64,000 bases of DNA from Sphaerisporangium fuscum (GTDB lineage: Bacteria > Actinomycetota > Actinomycetes > Streptosporangiales > Streptosporangiaceae): NCBI RefSeq assembly GCF_018531465.1, contig NZ_JAHDTF010000044.1, forward strand, positions 19,758-83,757. The letters are read 5' to 3'. Each line of letters starts with the position of its first letter. The first letter of the stretch is position 1. The notes below the pieces were generated by a model. The model searched no databases, was not told the origin of the DNA, and worked only from the letters and a program-made list of their open reading frames with translations. The position numbers were made by a program, and so were the translations under genes. Positions 1-9,020 of this stretch are shown one piece after another.

Positions 1-267
1 GTCATGGAGCAGGCGGGCAGCGCCGAGTCCGACGAGCCCGAGGACAACGCGCTGATCGCCGAGGGCGTGCTGAAGATCCCGCCCGGCAAGCCCGCGGGGT
101 GGCCGATCGAGGTGACCTTCGCGCTCGACGCCTCCGGCCTGCTCCAGGTGACCGCCCGTGAGCGTGAGACCGGCGAGGAGCTGGAGCTGCGCATCCAGAT
201 CGGCGGCATGTCCGAGGAAGAGGTGGCCGAGTCGCGGGCCGCCCTCTCCCGCGTCCGGGTCGGCTAG
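1..267 (+). CDS. Hsp70/DnaK-like protein, C-terminal part (5' truncated by window edge)
   Basis: Only the last 88 or so codons are present; the frame is open to the window edge, so the real start lies upstream. The visible sequence runs EGVLKIPPGKPAGWPIEVTF, then ALDASGLLQVTARERETGEE, which is the substrate-binding beta-sandwich of Hsp70 proteins (compare the D-x-x-G-x-L-x-V-x-A motif of DnaK). It ends soon after an EEEVAES segment, so the long helical lid and the EEVD-like tail of housekeeping DnaK are missing. A short lid and an operon position ahead of GTPase-system genes suggest a specialised Hsp70, not the housekeeping chaperone. The next gene starts 12 bp after the stop, so the two are probably co-transcribed. 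The ATPase domain cannot be checked here. Confidence 0.8.
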   Translation, partial: VMEQAGSAESDEPEDNALIAEGVLKIPPGKPAGWPIEVTFALDASGLLQVTARERETGEELELRIQIGGMSEEEVAESRAALSRVRVG

Positions 268-279
268 CCGGGCGGCCGC

Positions 280-2853
280 GTGGCGTTCGACGAGCAGCGT
301 TACACCCGTGAGGTCCTGGAGCCCGCGCGCGAGGCGGGCGGGCTCCCGCCGGAGGGCCTGCGCGCCCGCTACCAGCTGAGCGAGGCGATGAACGCGGCGG
401 AGGTGACCGAGACCGTCAGGCAGGTCCGCCAGTGCTGGCGCCGGGCGCGCGGCATGCTCAAGTACAAGCGGCTCGCCGACCGCCTGGAGGCCGACCACGC
501 GCGGATGGCGCCGATCTTCTCGGCCGCCGCCGAGGGGGACCTGGGGCCGTTGCGCGAGGCGCTGGGCGAGGCCGAGGGCCGTGCGGAGCGCCGGCTGCGC
601 GACGCCCGCCGCCGCCTGGACGACGCCGCGGGCACCCTGCGCATGCTGTCGCCCGCCCTGGTGGCCACGATCGCCCGTTCGAGCGGCGTCACTCCCGAGG
701 AGGCCGCGCGCCTCGCGGCCGAGCGGTCGATCGAGGTCCGGGCTCCCGACCCGCTGCCCGCCTCCGCCCCCTACGCGGGGTACGGCAGGGCGCGTGAGGC
801 GCTCGACACGCTCGGCATGGGCCACCTGGGCCGTTTCGTGTTCGGCGAGCGCTGCGCGGGGATGCGGATGCCGGCCGGCGATTCCGCGGCACGGCCGGGC
901 GGGTCCGTCAGGGTGCCGGACGGCGGGACGGTGGAGGATGCGATCAAGGACGCCGAGCGCCACTGGGCGGCCCGTACGCGGGGCCCGTGGACGACGAGCG
1001 CCGACACCGTGCTCGCGGCCCTGCGCGGCTCCCACGACCCGTCGGCGCTGATCCTGTACGACGTCGTGACGCGCCTGCGCGAGCGGGTCCGGGAGCATCC
1101 GTACGACGACACGCTGCTGCGGCACGCCACCACCGAGCTCGACCTGGCGCCCGAGGACGCCCGCAGGCTGGTCTTCGCCGTCCGCGCGGAGGGCGGCGCC
1201 GTCGCGGGCGGGCCGTCGGCGCGGCTGCGCGAGCTGGTCGACGCCGGGGAGATCCACGCGGCGGCCGACTTCGCCGAGGCGCTCGAGCCGGGCGCCCTCA
1301 CCGGCGAGGCCGCCGAGCTCGCCGTGGAGGTGCGGGCGCGGCTGGCGCGGGCCGTGCAGCTCAGGGAGCGGGCGCGGGCGGCGCTGGACCCCGACGAGGC
1401 GTGGCTGGCCCTGCGCGACGCCCTGCAGCGCGTCCCCGACCTGCCGGGCGCGGCCGAGCTGCTCGCCCGCCTGGCCCCCTACCCGGCGCGGACGCTGCGC
1501 GTGGAGGTGCGCGACGACGCGGTCGACCTGCTGTGGCAGCCGTCGCCGTCGCGGGCGGGGCGCATCGTCTACGACGTGTACCGCAACGGCGTGCCGCTCT
1601 CGTCCACCGAGCGCACCTCCGCGCGCGACGAGCGGCCGCCCGTCAACGAGCCGCTGGCGTACTGGGTGGTGGCCCGCCGCGACGAGGCCGCGTCCACGCC
1701 CTGCACCGCCGCTCCGCTGATCGTGCGGCCCGAGCCCGGGGACGTCCGGCTGACGGCGGGCGACGGCGTGGTGTCGGGGCGGTGGGCCCGTCCGGAGGAG
1801 GCCGCCAGGGTGGTGGTGATCCGCGACGGACGGGCGATCGCCGCCGGGGACACCGGGTTCCTCGACAGGGACGTGGTCAACGGCACGAGCTACACCTACC
1901 TCGTCGCCGCCTGCTACCCGGCGCCGGAGGGGGAGGTCCTGACACCGGGGGTGCGGCGCACCGTCACCCCCCGGGGCCGTCCCCGGCCGGTCACCGGCTT
2001 CACCCTGGAGCCCGACTCCTCGGCCCCCGGCACCTACATCGTGCGCCACGAGGAGCCCCCGGCGGGGACGGTGGAGATCGTCGCGCTCGACGGGCCGCCG
2101 CCGTGGCCGGTGGGGACCACGGTCTCACTCGCCGAGCTGCGCGCCGCCACCCGGGCCGTCCCCGCCGTCCCCACCAGGGAGGGGCAGGCCGTCCGCCCGC
2201 GTCCGGGACGGGTCGTGCTGCTCGCCGTCACCGTCGCCGGAGAGCTCGCCACGATCGGCGCGCACCGCGACCACGTCAACCTCACCCCCGTGGGCGGGCT
2301 GACGGTCCAGCGGCGAGGCGCCACCGTGTACGTCGGTTTCGACTGGCCGGCGGACGTGCCGGAGGTGGAGGTGCGCTGCGGCGGCCACTGTCTGCTGCTC
2401 AACTCCGCCGCCTACCGGGCGCAGGGCGGCGTACGGCTGGAGGTGCCCGAGCACCTGCCGGTGACGGTGGAGGTGGCGGCGACCACCCTGGTGCGCGGGG
2501 AGCGGGTGCGCGGCCCGGCGGCCGATGCGCGTCTCGCCGCGCGGGTCCCCGTCCACTACGACCTCACCCGTCAGGGGCCGGTGTGGCGGCGCTCGGTGGT
2601 GGTGGAGGTCACCTCCGACCCGCCGGTACGGCTGCGGCGCCTCCAGCTGGTGCTCAAACCGGGGCATGTCCAGCCGAAGTCCGCCGACGACGGTGTCGTG
2701 CTGACGTCCTGGACCGACCTCGCGGTGCCCGCCCGGCTCACCGTCCCCGAGCCCCGGCAGGCGAGGCCGTACTGGCTGCGCTGCTTCGCCGACGGGGACG
2801 CCCCGGACGTGGTGCTCGTCGACCCGCCGGTCCGGCGGATGAAGGCGGAGTGA
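280..2853 (+). CDS. Large helical plus FN3-like beta-sandwich protein of the GTPase/Hsp70 operon
   Basis: An 857-residue cytoplasmic-looking protein starting with GTG; I do not know a named function. Residues 1-165 are rich in charged helix (many Arg, Glu, Ala) and may form a coiled coil; residues about 225-400 are more helical repeats. From about residue 400 to the end the pattern changes to successive beta-sandwich units of FN3/Ig type, with signatures such as YDVYRNGVPL and DRDVVNGTSYTYLVAACYP. No signal peptide, membrane segment or catalytic motif is evident. It lies 12 bp downstream of the Hsp70-like gene and 4 bp upstream of a GTPase gene. In this context it is most likely a scaffold or recognition subunit of the GTPase-centred system; that role is inference. 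Confidence 0.8.
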   Translation: MAFDEQRYTREVLEPAREAGGLPPEGLRARYQLSEAMNAAEVTETVRQVRQCWRRARGMLKYKRLADRLEADHARMAPIFSAAAEGDLGPLREALGEAEGRAERRLRDARRRLDDAAGTLRMLSPALVATIARSSGVTPEEAARLAAERSIEVRAPDPLPASAPYAGYGRAREALDTLGMGHLGRFVFGERCAGMRMPAGDSAARPGGSVRVPDGGTVEDAIKDAERHWAARTRGPWTTSADTVLAALRGSHDPSALILYDVVTRLRERVREHPYDDTLLRHATTELDLAPEDARRLVFAVRAEGGAVAGGPSARLRELVDAGEIHAAADFAEALEPGALTGEAAELAVEVRARLARAVQLRERARAALDPDEAWLALRDALQRVPDLPGAAELLARLAPYPARTLRVEVRDDAVDLLWQPSPSRAGRIVYDVYRNGVPLSSTERTSARDERPPVNEPLAYWVVARRDEAASTPCTAAPLIVRPEPGDVRLTAGDGVVSGRWARPEEAARVVVIRDGRAIAAGDTGFLDRDVVNGTSYTYLVAACYPAPEGEVLTPGVRRTVTPRGRPRPVTGFTLEPDSSAPGTYIVRHEEPPAGTVEIVALDGPPPWPVGTTVSLAELRAATRAVPAVPTREGQAVRPRPGRVVLLAVTVAGELATIGAHRDHVNLTPVGGLTVQRRGATVYVGFDWPADVPEVEVRCGGHCLLLNSAAYRAQGGVRLEVPEHLPVTVEVAATTLVRGERVRGPAADARLAARVPVHYDLTRQGPVWRRSVVVEVTSDPPVRLRRLQLVLKPGHVQPKSADDGVVLTSWTDLAVPARLTVPEPRQARPYWLRCFADGDAPDVVLVDPPVRRMKAE

Positions 2854-2857
2854 TCCG

Positions 2858-4030
2858 TTGGTCGTCACCTGCCCCTTCTGCTTCGCCCGCCTGGAGCGGA
2901 ACAAGATCGCATTCCGCTGCGCGGGCCGTGCCGGGCGCGGCGGCGGCTGCGAGGCGCGGCTGGACGAGACGCTGGCCGACTACCTCGGGTCCAGCGCGGC
3001 CGCGTCGCTGCCGCCGGTCTTCTCGGTGCGCAGGCCCGGCCGCCGGGCCGACTGCCCGCACTGCGGGCGCTCCACCGGGTGGCGGGTGTGCCCCGAGTGT
3101 CACAACCGGCTGCCGGCGGAGTACTGCGCCAACCCGGGCCGGATCGTCGCGCTGGTCGGCGCCAAGGGGTCCGGCAAGAGCACCTACATCGCCGTACTGC
3201 TGCACGAGCTGACCAACCGGGTCGGCGCCGAGCTGGACGCCTCCCTCGTGGCCTGCGACGACCGGACGATCGCCCGCTACAAGCAGGACTTCGCCCGCCC
3301 GCTGTACGGCGAGCAGCGGCTGCTCAGCACGACGCGCCCGGCGGCGACCGAGCCCCGCGACCCGCTGGTGTACCTGCTCACGCGCACGGTGCCGGGGCGG
3401 CTGCGCAGCAGGACGATGTCGCTCACCCTGGTGTTCTTCGACACGGCCGGGGAGGACCTCCGCAGCCGCGAGTCCACCGAGACCCACCTGCGCTACCTCA
3501 ACGCCGCCGACGCCGTGGTGTTCCTGGTCGACCCGCTGGAGCTGCCGGGGGCCAAGGCCTCGCTGGACGGGCTCGCCCAGGCCAGGGGCGGCCTGAACGC
3601 GGGCGACCCCGACAGCGATCCGATCAACGTGATCAGCAGGGTGACCGAGCTGCTGCGCGACCGTTCGGGGGGCGGGCGGCTGAAGGTGCCGGTCGCGGTG
3701 GCGCTCAGCAAGATCGACGCGCTGCGCGAGGGCATGGACGCGCAGTCGGCGCTGCACCGCGCCCGCGTCCCGTCCGGCACGCTCGACCTCGACGACAGGG
3801 ACGCGGTGCACGAGCAGGTCAGGGCCCTGCTGGACGAATGGCAGGCGGGCATGGTCGACCGGTACCTGCGTCAGCACTTCACCGACTTCGCGCTGTTCGG
3901 GCTGTCGGCTCTCGGCGGCGTACCGGGCGCCGACCGGGTGGGGCCCGGCGGCATCCGCCCCTACCGGGTGGAGGATCCGCTGCTGTGGCTGCTGTACAGG
4001 TTCGGCATGCTCGCCGGGACGCGCCGATGA
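2858..4030 (+). CDS. Zinc-ribbon TRAFAC-type GTPase of a GTPase-centred conflict system
   Basis: A 390-residue soluble P-loop GTPase with a TTG start, 4 bp after the previous stop. The N-terminus carries two cysteine clusters: CPFC with downstream Cys21 and Cys31, and CPHCG...CPEC at about residues 66-81, typical of zinc ribbons. Walker A GAKGSGKST lies at residues 101-109, the switch II DTAGED at 195-200, and SKID at 284-287 fills the NKxD position that selects guanine. The family resembles the paired (double) GTPases that Aravind and colleagues linked to GAP1 proteins in predicted actinobacterial conflict systems; a second GTPase lies two genes on. The stop codon overlaps an ATG (ATGA) that opens a short repeat ORF. 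Target and trigger are unknown. Confidence 0.85.
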   Translation: MVVTCPFCFARLERNKIAFRCAGRAGRGGGCEARLDETLADYLGSSAAASLPPVFSVRRPGRRADCPHCGRSTGWRVCPECHNRLPAEYCANPGRIVALVGAKGSGKSTYIAVLLHELTNRVGAELDASLVACDDRTIARYKQDFARPLYGEQRLLSTTRPAATEPRDPLVYLLTRTVPGRLRSRTMSLTLVFFDTAGEDLRSRESTETHLRYLNAADAVVFLVDPLELPGAKASLDGLAQARGGLNAGDPDSDPINVISRVTELLRDRSGGGRLKVPVAVALSKIDALREGMDAQSALHRARVPSGTLDLDDRDAVHEQVRALLDEWQAGMVDRYLRQHFTDFALFGLSALGGVPGADRVGPGGIRPYRVEDPLLWLLYRFGMLAGTRR

Positions 4031-4176
4031 CCGGACCGGGGTACCGCCGCCCGGATGGCGGGAGGGGTCTCGTCCGCGGGCACGCCGGCGGCGGGCGTGC
4101 TTCTTCAAGCGGGCGGACCTCTTCAAGCCGCCGGGCCTCCTCAAGCCGCCGGGTCTCCTCAAGCGGGCGGGGGTGA
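4027..4176 (+). CDS. Possible 49-residue Ser/Arg repeat peptide, translationally coupled to the GTPase
   Basis: An ATG overlapping the GTPase stop (ATGA) opens a 49-residue frame that ends 6 bp before the GAP1 gene. Its second half is four perfect-length hexapeptide repeats of the form [A/T/V]-S-S-S-[G/R]-R, giving a strongly basic, serine-rich tail, while the first half is Gly/Arg rich. The start overlap and the fit between two operon genes favour translation. Against it are the short length, low complexity and lack of a recognisable domain. It could equally be a coupling spacer that carries ribosomes to the next gene, or a non-coding minisatellite. Confidence 0.35.
   Translation: MTGPGYRRPDGGRGLVRGHAGGGRASSSGRTSSSRRASSSRRVSSSGRG
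4099..4170 (+). repeat. Four tandem 18-bp repeats
   Basis: Four units of exactly 18 bp, beginning GCTTCTTCAAGCGGGCGG, ACCTCTTCAAGCCGCCGG, GCCTCCTCAAGCCGCCGG and GTCTCCTCAAGCGGGCGG. The core CTTCAAGC or CCTCAAGC is conserved and the changes are mostly at positions 1-2, 6 and 13-15. The unit length is a multiple of three and the repeats read in frame with the short ORF that contains them. No other copies were noticed in the window. Confidence 0.9.
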
Positions 4177-4182
4177 GGGCGG

Positions 4183-6528
4183 GTGGCCTGGCAGCTGCAC
4201 TACACCTCGGCGGAGGCCGGCACCGCCGGGCGGGCGGGGTTCCAGTTCGTGGCCCGGTCGCCGGGCCTCCCCCACGGCCTCGCCGATCAGGTGGCCGCCT
4301 TCCTCACCTACCGGCCGCCGCCCGCCGCCCCGCTGGCCCCCACGCCGGACGAGATCACCGCCTTCCCCGTCGCGCTCGGCTACGGCCGGGTGGGCGCGTT
4401 CCGCGTGCTGACCCGCTGCGTCTACCTGGGACGCGACTACTCCGGGCGGTACGGCAACTTCCTCGGGCACGCGGTGGTCGCCGGTCCCGGCGAGCTGACC
4501 GGGCTGAGGCCGGTGGAGCTGTGGCGGTCGCCGGTGTGGTCGGACGCCCCCGCTTCCCCCGGCAGCGACCTGCCCGAGCTGTCCGACCTCGCCCCCGGCG
4601 ACCACCTCGACCCCGAATGGCTGTCGGACTGGCTGTCCCGGCAGGGCGAGGCGGCCTACGCCCGGCTGGGCGCCCTGCTGTCCACCGTCTGCCACACCCT
4701 CGCCCGGGGGCACGGCCGCGTCGTGCTGGTGTGCCCGGACGTCGAGGAGATCGTCCGCTGGATCGCGGTGATCTCCTATTCGCTGCCGTGGCCGGTGGCG
4801 GCCCGGCTGCCGTTCCTCACCTACAGCGCCGACCCGGCCACCGCCTCCCAGGTCATCGTGGGCACCACCCCGGACGTGTGGCTGCCGTCCGACGTCGAGG
4901 CCGCCGTCGTCCGCCTCGACGTCCCCGACGGCGGGCCCGGCGCGCCTCCCGGCCGCTTCGCCCGCACGATCGCCGACTGCTGGCGGCGGACCGATCTGGA
5001 GGGCATCGACGCGATCGGCGAGCTGAGCGGCCACGTACCGCCGGAGACCGAGGACGGGCGGGCGCGACCGGAGACCGAGGACCGCCGGGAGGACGGCGGC
5101 GGCTTCGATCCGGAGAGCGGCGCGGCGCTGCTGGCGTTCTGCCGGGGTGATCCCGGTGTGACCGCCGAGGAGCAGTCCGCCGTGGCCCGCGCGCTCTCAC
5201 CCGGCCTGCCCGAGTGGATCTGGCACGAGCTCGGACGGGCGTCGGAGCGCATGGGGTTCGAGCTGGCCTCCGCCGCCCGCGCCCTGGCCCCCGCCGACGT
5301 CGCCGAGCGCTGCGCGGCGCGGTGCGCCGTCCTGGCCCTGCGCGACCGCGCCCTGCCCGCGCCGCCGCCCGCCCGGCGGGACGAGACGCGTGACGCCCTC
5401 CGCCCCGAGGCGGCGCGGGCGGTCGCCGCCGCCCACGACCTGGACGAGGTGGGACGCGTCGTCCGCACGGCCCACGCGATGGGCGTGCCCGTGGCCGCAG
5501 AGGGCCTCGAACACGCCGCCCGCGCCCTCGCCCGCGACGGCAGGGGCGACCTCGGACGGCTGATCGAGGGCCTCCCGGTCGAGCTGCGGGAGAGCGCGCT
5601 CGGCGGCGCCCTGCCGGGGCTGGAGGAGGCCACCGTAGAGGTCCGCGAGCGGATGCTGACCGGCGCGGTGTGCGAGCGGCTCGCCTCGCGCGACCTGTCG
5701 GCCACCCCCCGGACGGGGACGGCGGTGGTGCTCTCCCGGCTACGCCACGGCCACCTCTCCCGCGCCGACGCCACCGGGCGGCTGCTCCACCTCGCCCCCT
5801 CCCCCGATGCCGCGGACCCGGACGCCGGCCTCCCCGGGGAGGCCGGCGAGTGGGACGAGGCGCTGGGGCTGATCTGGGAGGAGGCGCCGGGAGCGGCCGA
5901 GTGCGCCGACCTGGTCGCCCGGCTCGGCCCCGCCATGGACGCCTCCCCGCACCTGCGCGACCTGCCGGCCCGCGCGTTCCTGGCCGAGGGCCTCGGCTCC
6001 CCCGGCACGGTACGGCTCGCCGAACTGGTGCGCGACCGCGTGCCCGGCTATCCCTCCAGGGACGCCGAGGCCGTGCTCCTCGCCGCGGCCGCCGGCGCGG
6101 CGGGCGGTCCCGGTGACGCCGCCACGCTTCTCCGCCGCCTGGACGACCTCCGGCAGGAGGCCCACGAGGAGCTCCTGCGCGAGGCGACGGCGGCCGCGGC
6201 GCGGTGGCTGGCCGGGCGCGACGCGGCGTTCCGCGCCGAGGTCGCCCGATCGCTGCCCGACGGCCCCCGGGCGGCCCTGGTCCGGGCCTGGCTGGACGGC
6301 CGCAGGACGCGCGACGACCGCCTGGCCCTGCTGGAGATCGCCGTACGGCTCCACGTGTCGGGGGCCGCGGCCGCGGCGCTGGACTCGTGGGCGAGGGCGG
6401 AGCTGGACGGCTGGGGGGTGTCCCGCTCGCTGGAGTCCCGCCTCCGGCACGACACCGCGCTCCTGGACGGCCTGAGGGAGATGACGAGACCCCGGCGCGG
6501 GCGGCCCTGGAAGCGCGAGGACGTCTGA
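4183..6528 (+). CDS. GAP1-like GTPase-associated protein
   Basis: A 781-residue protein with a GTG start. The N-terminal 130 residues (WQLHYTSAEAG, ...GFQFVARSPGLP, ...YLGRDYSGRYGNFLGHAVV) match the N-terminal domain of GTPase-associated protein 1 (GAP1-N2 type), the hallmark partner of actinobacterial GTPase conflict systems. Residues about 145-250 fit the middle domain, and the rest is a long alpha-helical C-terminal region rich in Arg, Ala and Asp. No membrane segment is seen. The family is thought to act with the neighbouring GTPases; whether it activates GTP hydrolysis is unproven. Its stop overlaps the next start by one base (TGATG), so the second GTPase is probably made in a fixed ratio with it. 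Confidence 0.85.
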   Translation: MAWQLHYTSAEAGTAGRAGFQFVARSPGLPHGLADQVAAFLTYRPPPAAPLAPTPDEITAFPVALGYGRVGAFRVLTRCVYLGRDYSGRYGNFLGHAVVAGPGELTGLRPVELWRSPVWSDAPASPGSDLPELSDLAPGDHLDPEWLSDWLSRQGEAAYARLGALLSTVCHTLARGHGRVVLVCPDVEEIVRWIAVISYSLPWPVAARLPFLTYSADPATASQVIVGTTPDVWLPSDVEAAVVRLDVPDGGPGAPPGRFARTIADCWRRTDLEGIDAIGELSGHVPPETEDGRARPETEDRREDGGGFDPESGAALLAFCRGDPGVTAEEQSAVARALSPGLPEWIWHELGRASERMGFELASAARALAPADVAERCAARCAVLALRDRALPAPPPARRDETRDALRPEAARAVAAAHDLDEVGRVVRTAHAMGVPVAAEGLEHAARALARDGRGDLGRLIEGLPVELRESALGGALPGLEEATVEVRERMLTGAVCERLASRDLSATPRTGTAVVLSRLRHGHLSRADATGRLLHLAPSPDAADPDAGLPGEAGEWDEALGLIWEEAPGAAECADLVARLGPAMDASPHLRDLPARAFLAEGLGSPGTVRLAELVRDRVPGYPSRDAEAVLLAAAAGAAGGPGDAATLLRRLDDLRQEAHEELLREATAAAARWLAGRDAAFRAEVARSLPDGPRAALVRAWLDGRRTRDDRLALLEIAVRLHVSGAAAAALDSWARAELDGWGVSRSLESRLRHDTALLDGLREMTRPRRGRPWKREDV

Positions 6529-8261
6529 TGCCGCTCGCGGTCCTGCTGGGAGTGGCGGTCTGGGCCGTCTGCATGTACTTCGGGTTCCTGTACGGCTTCC
6601 CCGTCGCCTGCGCCGTCACGGTGGTGGCCGCGACCGCGGCCGGGCTGGCGCACTACATGTTGCGGGCCACGCGCATCCTGCTGCCCGCCACCGCCGAGGG
6701 CCTCTCGCCGGCCGTCCCCGGCGACCCGGACGCGGGCCGCGACCCGGCCTACCGGCACTACCTTTTCACCCAGGCGTCCCGCGACTGGTGGCAGATCCTC
6801 CGCGCGGCCGTCCCCGCGATGATCGGCACCGCGGGCCTCGCGCTCCGCACCGCCACCCGGTGGCTGATGGGGGGCTACCAGGGCCTGTTCCTGGTGCCGA
6901 TCTGGCTGGCCATGGTCGTCGGCCTGGTCCTCACCCTGCTGCCCCTGGCCGGACTGGGCGCCGGGCTCGCCGCCGCGTACGGCGTCGTGACGGCGGTCGG
7001 CACGCTGCTGTGGCTCGCCTGCGTGCTGGCGCTGCGCGGCGCCGAGCAGGCCTTCATGCTGGTGCGGCGCATCCTGCAGACCTGCCCGCATCCGCAGTGC
7101 TACGCCCGGATCGCCCTGCCCGAGTACGCCTGCCCGACCTGTGGGGAACGTCACCGGCGGTTGATCCCGAACCAGGACGGGGCGTTCCGGCACGTGTGCC
7201 GGTGCGGCACGCGGCTTCCCACCGCGATCGTGCTCGGCCGTTTCCGGCTGCAGGCGTACTGCCCGAACTGCGGCCGGGCCCTGCCGCCCCGGATCGGCCG
7301 GGTGCGGATCGAGCCGCTGCCGTTCGTGGGCGGCCCGGACGCGGGCAAGACGACGTTCATGGTGCTGGCGATCAGCGCCCTGCACCGGGCGGTGAAGGCG
7401 GCCAGCGGGCGGGCCGGTTTCGTGGTGCGGGGCGACGAGATCGCCTTCGCCCGGTCGCGGGAGGAGCTGCGGGCGGGCAAGGTGGCCAAGACGACGACGG
7501 CGGCCCCGTCGGCGACCATGGTGGACGTCACGCTGCCCGGTTCGCGGTCGCGGAGCGGGAACCGCCTGCTGTACCTGTTCGACCCTTCCGGCGAGGGCTT
7601 CACCGGGGCCGCCGGGGTCGAGGAGATGTCCTACCTGGCCCACACCGAGGCGATGCTCATCGTGGTGGACCCCTTCGCCCTGCCCCTGGTGCAGCAGGGG
7701 CTTTCACCCGGTGAGCGGGACGAGCTGCGGGCCGCGGGGGTGGTGCTGTCCCCGGAGGACCCGGCCGACACCTTCCAGCGGGTCAGGAACGAGCTCGCCG
7801 CCCGCGAGGACGGCGGGCGGCAGAAGCGGGTCGCCGTGGTGGTCACCAAGGCGGACCTGCTGCGGCGCACGGCCGTCGGGCAGGACTGCGAACACCTGCC
7901 CGGCTGGTTCGACGGCGTGGGCCTGGGGAACATGGTGCGCGACCTGGCGAAGACGGCGGGCGAGGTGCGTTACCTGGCCTCGGGGCTGCCCGCGGACGAC
8001 GCCGCGATCGTCGTGCTGCTGGCTTGGCTGACCGGCCTGCCGCTGGCGTCCCCGCCGCCCGCCGAGGACGCCGAGGTCACCACTGCGGACCTGCGCGAGC
8101 CATGGGCCGGGGGCAGGGTGGCCGAGGGGCGGGCGCCCCTCGGCTACCGGCTGTTCCGCTGGTCGATCTTCGCCCTGTCGGTGGTCGTCGGAGCGGGCAC
8201 GCTCGCCCTGAGCGCCGCCGTGGCGTTCGCGCTGGTCACAGGCTTCGCCGCGATCTGGTGA
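6528..8261 (+). CDS. Membrane-anchored zinc-ribbon GTPase, second GTPase of the GAP1 system
   Basis: A 577-residue protein. Two hydrophobic segments at the N-terminus (about residues 3-45), two more at about 120-175 and one at the extreme C-terminus anchor it in the membrane. Cysteine clusters CPHPQC...CPTCG, CRCG and CPNCG near residues 183-250 look like zinc ribbons next to the GTPase. Walker A GGPDAGKTT starts at about residue 268; the switch II position reads FDPSGEG (about 351-357), where DxxG is relaxed to DPSG; TKAD near 440 replaces NKxD. It is therefore a divergent partner of the soluble GTPase upstream. A membrane GTPase paired with a soluble one suggests signal relay at the membrane, but that is inference. 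Last gene of the operon; the next gene is convergent. Confidence 0.85.
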   Translation: MPLAVLLGVAVWAVCMYFGFLYGFPVACAVTVVAATAAGLAHYMLRATRILLPATAEGLSPAVPGDPDAGRDPAYRHYLFTQASRDWWQILRAAVPAMIGTAGLALRTATRWLMGGYQGLFLVPIWLAMVVGLVLTLLPLAGLGAGLAAAYGVVTAVGTLLWLACVLALRGAEQAFMLVRRILQTCPHPQCYARIALPEYACPTCGERHRRLIPNQDGAFRHVCRCGTRLPTAIVLGRFRLQAYCPNCGRALPPRIGRVRIEPLPFVGGPDAGKTTFMVLAISALHRAVKAASGRAGFVVRGDEIAFARSREELRAGKVAKTTTAAPSATMVDVTLPGSRSRSGNRLLYLFDPSGEGFTGAAGVEEMSYLAHTEAMLIVVDPFALPLVQQGLSPGERDELRAAGVVLSPEDPADTFQRVRNELAAREDGGRQKRVAVVVTKADLLRRTAVGQDCEHLPGWFDGVGLGNMVRDLAKTAGEVRYLASGLPADDAAIVVLLAWLTGLPLASPPPAEDAEVTTADLREPWAGGRVAEGRAPLGYRLFRWSIFALSVVVGAGTLALSAAVAFALVTGFAAIW

Positions 8262-8288
8262 GACCGCGGCGAGACTCGTGCGTCGTGG

Positions 8289-9020
8289 TCAGGCGGGCAG
8301 GATCCAGGTGGCCTTGGCGGCGCCGACCAGGGTGCCGTCGACCTCGTAGACCGCGCTCTCGCCGAACAGCTTGCGCCCCTCGCGGCCGCTCGCCCGGCCC
8401 ACGACGGAGTAGGTGCCGTTGGGGTAGACCCGGCGGAACACCTGGGCGGTGATGCGGCCGAGCAGCCCCGGGCCACCGGGGACGTCGTGCGCCCAGCCGG
8501 TGGGGCAGTCGAGCGCCGCCCATACCAGCGCGCTCGGCACCACGCCGTTCTCGTCGGTGACGGTCACCGGGACGCGCCAGCCGGCGGCGACCACGTCGGC
8601 GCCCTTGACCGGGCCAGGGAAGATCCGCAGACCGTCACCGGGGTTGCGCAGCCCGCAGACGAAGCAGCCGGGCACGGGGTGCTCCCCGGTGAGCCCGGGG
8701 AACCCGGCCTCGGCGCGGGCGGCCTGGTTGAACGGCACGAACGGCGGCGGTGTGATGTCCTCCGCCACGGGGATCGCCTCGGCGAGCAGCTGCCCGTCGT
8801 GGGACAGCGAGACCGAGTTCGCCATGTGACCGATGGCCAGCCCGGTCTCGAGGGGAATCGGCCGGTGCAGAGTCACCTCGAGCGCGTGCGAGGCGTCCAG
8901 CGTGCCCGCCAAGGTGCCGGCGAGCGTGCCGGCGATCCAGCCGCCGTTGGCCATGCCCTCGGGGCCACGGAAACGAGCCGGAACGGTGAGCTCGGTCTGC
9001 AGACCGGCGGAAGTCGTCAT
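8289..9020 (-). CDS. Hotdog-fold thioesterase-like protein
   Basis: A 243-residue soluble protein. The motif CFVCGLRNPGDGLRIFPG resembles the C-x-x-C-G-x-x-N-P-x-G-L signature found at the start of many hotdog thioesterases of the PaaI/YbgC type, and FRGPEGMANGGWIAG looks like the glycine-rich substrate loop of the fold. A double hotdog is likely from its length. I chose the ATG (MTTSAG); a TTG 36 bp upstream is also in frame, but neither has a strong Shine-Dalgarno sequence. The likely substrate is an acyl-CoA; chain length cannot be told. It stands alone, convergent with the GTPase operon. Confidence 0.6.
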   Translation of the reverse strand: MTTSAGLQTELTVPARFRGPEGMANGGWIAGTLAGTLAGTLDASHALEVTLHRPIPLETGLAIGHMANSVSLSHDGQLLAEAIPVAEDITPPPFVPFNQAARAEAGFPGLTGEHPVPGCFVCGLRNPGDGLRIFPGPVKGADVVAAGWRVPVTVTDENGVVPSALVWAALDCPTGWAHDVPGGPGLLGRITAQVFRRVYPNGTYSVVGRASGREGRKLFGESAVYEVDGTLVGAAKATWILPA

